Origin: an uncultured bacterium
Lineage (GTDB): Bacteria > Bacillota > Clostridia > Oscillospirales > Butyricicoccaceae
Direction of reading: 5' to 3'
DNA: 10,331 nucleotides
Assembly: GCA_905215125.1 (NCBI GenBank)
Contig: CAJMOV010000046.1
Span: 1-10,331 of the forward strand
Shown here: positions 7,392-10,331 of the stretch, piece by piece
Numbering within the stretch: the stretch's first letter is position 1
Layout: each line of letters begins with the position of its first letter
Made by a program: the position numbers and the translations under genes
The notes under the pieces: model-generated
Database searches by the model: none
What the model was told of the DNA's origin: nothing
The model's input: only the letters and a program-made list of their open reading frames with translations

Positions 7392-8297
7392 CTATTGATT
7401 TGGGCTTTGCCTGTACTGCGCGTCAAGTCCCTCGGCCAGCTCCACCAGCTTGCGGATGCGATTGTTAAGGCCCGGCTTTGTGATGGGCGGATCAAAAAGC
7501 GGCAGCATTTCACTGAGCGAAAGCTCAGGGTTATCCAGGCGGACGGCCGCTGTCTGCCGTAAAGCGGGCGAAAGGCCGTCCAGCACGCCGGCGGCCTGTA
7601 GACGCCTGATTGCGGCTATCTGCCGGGCTGCGGCGTCGACCGTTTTTCCCAGGTTGGCCGTCTCGCAGTTGACCTTCCGGTTGACATTGTTGCGCAAATC
7701 CTTTTCCACTTTACTGAGCATCAGCGCCATAGCCGCCCCTGTTGCACCTGCGGCCGACAGGAAATCCTCAATCATTGCGCTATCCTTGTAGTACAGCACA
7801 TGGTTTCCGCGGCGCAGAAGGATCCCGGGCGCCAAACTCATGTCAAGCAAAAGAGCCATGACCTGCCGCGACACGTTATAATGGGAGGTCACCAGCTCAA
7901 GATGGTAACTTTTCATCGGATCTGACAAATAACCGCCAGCCAAAAAGACGCCGCGGAGAAAGGCCGATTTACAGCAATCCTCCTCAACCAAAGCCCGATT
8001 GAGCTGAAGGGCAATATTTTTGCGCTCATACCCAAATCCGGAAAAAATGCGGCTGATCGCATCCCCATCGCGCACAAAAAGCGTCCCGCCCTGTTCATCC
8101 GGCGTCACTCCAAACGCCGCCGAGAGCAGCTTGCACACACGGCTGCGTACAGCGGGGTTATCCGACTGGATGCGAATTTCCTCCCCGGTAAAGCGGTTGG
8201 CATACAGCAGCATGCCCATGCTTTCCGCCGTCATGCAGCAGGCCTGTCCCATCGGCAGGCGGCATAGCTCATTTTTGGTTTCCCATGTAAAGGACAT
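7392..8297 (-). CDS. whiA: DNA-binding regulator WhiA
   Basis: WhiA is a DNA-binding protein conserved in Gram-positive bacteria. It controls sporulation division in Streptomyces and affects cell division and chromosome segregation in Bacillus. The 301 residues have the family layout. The N-terminal region opens with SFTWETKNELCRL. A degenerate LAGLIDADG homing-endonuclease-like fold follows, with CKSAFLRGVFLAGGYLSDP (109-127) as its core helix. Next come a linker (KVEKDLRNNVNRKVNCE, 196-212) and a C-terminal helix-turn-helix (about 245-290), with LSLSEMLPLF and ITKPGLNNRIRKL as its key parts. The acidic catalytic residues of active LAGLIDADG nucleases are not kept, as is normal for WhiA. The start at 8297 is supported by CAGGAG eight bases upstream, straddling the end of yvcK five bases away. 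Position after rapZ and yvcK is the classic arrangement. Confidence 0.97.
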   Translation of the reverse strand: MSFTWETKNELCRLPMGQACCMTAESMGMLLYANRFTGEEIRIQSDNPAVRSRVCKLLSAAFGVTPDEQGGTLFVRDGDAISRIFSGFGYERKNIALQLNRALVEEDCCKSAFLRGVFLAGGYLSDPMKSYHLELVTSHYNVSRQVMALLLDMSLAPGILLRRGNHVLYYKDSAMIEDFLSAAGATGAAMALMLSKVEKDLRNNVNRKVNCETANLGKTVDAAARQIAAIRRLQAAGVLDGLSPALRQTAAVRLDNPELSLSEMLPLFDPPITKPGLNNRIRKLVELAEGLDAQYRQSPNQ

Positions 8298-8302
8298 ACG
8301 CT

Positions 8303-9376
8303 TTACTCCTGTCTCAATAAAAAGCTATCGTATTCCCCCAGCACACCTGGACGGCGGGCGTGCTGATGAGCGGCCTGCATGATGGTGTAAGCCAGCCGTA
8401 GCGGATCATGCCGGGCGTATTCGCTGCCCAGCGCCAGCATCTGGCCGCCAAACAGCCCGACCCCCATCTTCTGGAACTGCGCTGGGTTGGGAAACAGCTG
8501 GGCGCAGTTTTCCGCCCGATACTTTTCTATCATGCGCGGATGCGCCGGCTGCGTGTTGTACAGGCAGATGTCAACAACCCGCCCCCCTGCGTGCTGGTTG
8601 ATTTCCTGCACATGCTGGGCGGCGGTGTATCCTTCCGTCTCCCCTTCCTGCGTCATGATGTTTAAAACATATATTCTAAGGGCGCGGGAGCGGCGGATGG
8701 CGGCGCTGACACCGTCTACCAGCAGATTGGGAATGACGCTGGTATACAGGCTTCCCGGCCCGAGCAGGATGAGATCGGCCTGCTCAATGGCGTCAATGAC
8801 CGACGGCAGGGCCATCGGCCCCTCAGGCTCCAAGGTGACCCGTTCAATTCGCAGACCGTTCTGTTTTTTCGCGGCGGTAATGGCCGTCTCGCCCTGCACG
8901 GCGCTGCCGTCCTCAAACAAAGCGCGCAGGGCGACGTCATGGTTGGTGACAGGCAGTACCTTGCCCGTTACCGCCAGGAACTGGTTCATGCGTTCGACAG
9001 CTCCTTCGAAGCTGCCGCAGATGCCGCGCAGCGCAAGCAGAAAGAGATTGCCAAAGCTCTGCCCCTTTAGGGTTCCTTCCGTAAACCGATAATTGAGCAG
9101 CTGGCTCATGGTAGTGCTGGTATTGGCCAGCGACAAAATACAGTTTCGGATATCCCCGGGCGGCAGCATGCCGAATTCCTGGCGGATAACACCGCTGCCG
9201 CCGCCGTCATCAGTGACGGTGACGACGGCCGTGATGTTATCTGTGTATTCCTTCAGCCCCAGCAGGAGGGTGGAGAGTCCTGTTCCGCCGCCGATAGCCG
9301 TGACGCGCCGGCCGGACACGCGGGCCGCGCGCGCCAAATCAAAGGCTTCTGCCGGGGTTAGATCCTTATAATTCAT
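8303..9376 (-). CDS. yvcK: YvcK/CofD-like gluconeogenesis factor
   Basis: YvcK proteins share the fold of CofD (a 2-phospho-L-lactate transferase) but act in central carbon and cell-wall control. In Bacillus subtilis YvcK binds UDP-sugars such as UDP-GlcNAc and is needed for growth on gluconeogenic carbon sources. The 357 residues show the family's nucleotide-sugar pocket: IGGGTGLS (28-35), TDDGGGSG (55-62), GDIRNC (74-79), SFGNLFL (107-113), GPGSLYTSVIPNLLV (206-220), MTQEGETEGYT (241-251) and NTQPAHPRM (274-282). About 23 residues precede the first glycine-rich strand. There is no membrane segment, unlike the longer N-terminally anchored versions in some Clostridia. The ATG at 9376 lies two bases after the rapZ stop, with GAAGGG five bases upstream inside the last rapZ codons, so translation is probably coupled. 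Confidence 0.96.
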   Translation of the reverse strand: MNYKDLTPAEAFDLARAARVSGRRVTAIGGGTGLSTLLLGLKEYTDNITAVVTVTDDGGGSGVIRQEFGMLPPGDIRNCILSLANTSTTMSQLLNYRFTEGTLKGQSFGNLFLLALRGICGSFEGAVERMNQFLAVTGKVLPVTNHDVALRALFEDGSAVQGETAITAAKKQNGLRIERVTLEPEGPMALPSVIDAIEQADLILLGPGSLYTSVIPNLLVDGVSAAIRRSRALRIYVLNIMTQEGETEGYTAAQHVQEINQHAGGRVVDICLYNTQPAHPRMIEKYRAENCAQLFPNPAQFQKMGVGLFGGQMLALGSEYARHDPLRLAYTIMQAAHQHARRPGVLGEYDSFLLRQE

Positions 9377-9378
9377 GT

Positions 9379-10230
9379 CTATCCCTTCGCGATGTCACGG
9401 TGGCGCAGGCTAACGACCTGTCCGCCCCTTTCCATGGCTTCTGCCAGCTTGCGCGCGACAGTCACCGAGCGATGCCGGCCGCCCGTACATCCGACGGACA
9501 GCACCAAAGATGTCCGCCCTTCTTTAATATATTGCGGCAGCAGGAACCCGAGCAGGCCGTTGATGCGATCTATAAATTCGTCGACGCCCGGCGTTGCCAT
9601 AACATAGTCGACAACCTCCTGATCCATGCCGGTTTTATCCCGCAGCTCAGACACATAGTAAGGGTTGCGCAAAAAACGCACGTCAAAAACCATGTCGCTG
9701 TCGCGCGGAATTCCGTGTTTGAATCCAAAGCTGCAAATAGTGATATGAATACGCTGCCCTTCCCGGCAAAAGAGATTCATGATTTGGCTGCGAAGCCCTG
9801 CCGTGGTCAAGGATGATGTATCTATGAGAAAATCAGCGCGGGCACGCACCGGCTCGAGCAGCAGTCGTTCCTCCGCAATAGCGGCGACCAGGCCCTTGCC
9901 TTCCCAATCCAGCGGATGACGGCGGCGGGATTCCCGCTGCCGGTTGACCAAAACCTCGTCGCCGGCGTCGATAAACAGGATGCGGAAATGGATGCCGATG
10001 GCGCCCATCTCCTCCATGACCTGAAAAAGCTCGGCGCTGTCCAGGCCGCCGCGCGCGTCGATGACAAAGGCGATGCGCTTGTAGCGGCTGTCGGGGAACA
10101 GACCCGCGAAATGGGGAATCATGGCGACTGGCATGTTGTCAATGCAGTAATAGCCGATATCCTCCAGCACGTCGACGGTCAGGCTTTTTCCTGCCCCCGA
10201 CATTCCCGAAATAATCAGACATTCCATCAC
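9379..10230 (-). CDS. rapZ: RNase adapter/nucleotide-binding protein RapZ (YvcJ)
   Basis: RapZ/YvcJ is a P-loop nucleotide-binding protein. In Escherichia coli it senses glucosamine-6-phosphate and delivers the small RNA GlmZ to RNase E; in Bacillus YvcJ hydrolyses GTP and influences competence. The exact role in this organism is unknown. The 283 residues show Walker A GMSGAGKS (9-16), IGYYCIDNMP (25-34), the family signature SFGFKHGIPRDSDMVFDVR (167-185), FLRNPYY (186-192) and the C-terminal GCTGGRHRSV (247-256), which forms a phosphate- or sugar-phosphate-binding site in RapZ. Length is typical. The first codon is GTG at 10230, directly followed by ATG at 10227. GGAG at 10239-10236 is five bases from the GTG and eight from the ATG, so either could be used and the difference is one residue. 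It follows murB by 21 bases and precedes yvcK by two. Confidence 0.96.
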   Translation of the reverse strand: MMECLIISGMSGAGKSLTVDVLEDIGYYCIDNMPVAMIPHFAGLFPDSRYKRIAFVIDARGGLDSAELFQVMEEMGAIGIHFRILFIDAGDEVLVNRQRESRRRHPLDWEGKGLVAAIAEERLLLEPVRARADFLIDTSSLTTAGLRSQIMNLFCREGQRIHITICSFGFKHGIPRDSDMVFDVRFLRNPYYVSELRDKTGMDQEVVDYVMATPGVDEFIDRINGLLGFLLPQYIKEGRTSLVLSVGCTGGRHRSVTVARKLAEAMERGGQVVSLRHRDIAKG

Positions 10231-10251
10231 AGCTTCTCCGCCCTTCCGTCT

Positions 10252-10331
10252 TTACCCGCCAAGCAGCCGGATCTCCCGTTCAAGCACAACTCCCGTGCGT
10301 TCGGCCACTGTTTTTTCTATTTCCTCCATCA
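10252..10331 (-). CDS. murB: UDP-N-acetylenolpyruvoylglucosamine reductase, C-terminal end (partial)
   Basis: Only the last 25 codons and the stop are inside the window; the 5' part lies beyond 10331. The visible tail ends in ERTGVVLEREIRLLGG, which matches the usual ending of Firmicute MurB (a V-x-E-x-x-G-V-x-L-E-x-E-[VI]-R-x-[IL]-G pattern). MurB is the flavoenzyme that reduces UDP-GlcNAc-enolpyruvate to UDP-MurNAc in cytoplasmic peptidoglycan precursor synthesis. Placement directly upstream of rapZ-yvcK-whiA is common in Clostridia, often with hprK nearby, and strengthens the call. No domain or active-site residue can be checked from this fragment. Confidence 0.8.
   Translation of the reverse strand, partial: MEEIEKTVAERTGVVLEREIRLLGG

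Noticed and set aside
7355..7513. 53-residue N-terminal extension of DnaE from an upstream ATG
   Set aside because: It overlaps the end of whiA, its sequence is unlike any DnaE, and a good ribosome binding site with ATG at 7354 begins exactly at the conserved PHP domain.
7913..7974. LAGLIDADG homing-endonuclease signature inside whiA
   Set aside because: The degenerate motif is the normal ancestral fold of WhiA and lacks the acidic catalytic residues. There is no intein splice-site pattern and the gene is of normal length.
1..10331. Search for a novel defence, mobile or biosynthetic system, CRISPR array, insertion sequence or phage remnant
   Set aside because: Every stretch over 50 bases is accounted for by known housekeeping genes, the tRNA, its promoter and a terminator. 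I saw no repeat array, transposase, integrase or attachment-site duplication. The tRNA 3' end could in principle serve as an integration site, but no integrase or second copy of its end is visible.

Overview
The window is a compact, entirely minus-strand block of bacterial housekeeping genes. Gene order, protein sequence style, GC-rich third codon positions (judged by eye) and strong GGAG-type ribosome binding sites point to an anaerobic Firmicute of class Clostridia. A roughly 40-residue insert in PcrA and the murB-rapZ-yvcK-whiA-dnaE order fit an Oscillospiraceae/Ruminococcaceae-type lineage, but this taxonomic call is inference from memory of such proteins.

In transcription order, from high to low coordinates: the 3' end of murB (10252-10331, cut by the window edge), rapZ (9379-10230), yvcK (8303-9376), whiA (7392-8297), dnaE (3821-7354), pcrA (1421-3811) and an M20-family metallohydrolase resembling YgeY (218-1405). 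After these come tRNA-Leu(CAA) (92-173) and an intrinsic terminator (51-87). A possible start of another minus-strand gene lies at 1-20. Gaps between coding regions are 2 to 37 bases, and several ribosome binding sites overlap the stop codon or last codons of the gene before. The block therefore reads as one operon with probable translational coupling. No promoter was found inside the coding block. The only clear promoter is the tRNA's own, with a perfect TATAAT, placed just after the stop codon of the hydrolase gene.

Functionally, the first half joins cell-wall precursor synthesis (MurB) to the conserved rapZ-yvcK-whiA trio. That trio links amino-sugar and carbon metabolism to the envelope and, through WhiA, to division or chromosome-related control. 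The second half is DNA replication and repair: the DnaE polymerase alpha subunit followed by the PcrA helicase. The hydrolase is the least expected member and its substrate is unknown.

I found no mobile element, CRISPR array, phage gene, toxin-antitoxin pair or defence system. All large plus-strand open frames lie antisense to well-supported genes and look like codon-bias shadows. I do not see a previously undescribed system here. The points worth a second look are modest: the insert in PcrA, a DnaE PHP domain that keeps its metal ligands, the tRNA arrangement at the operon end, and the placement of the hydrolase.
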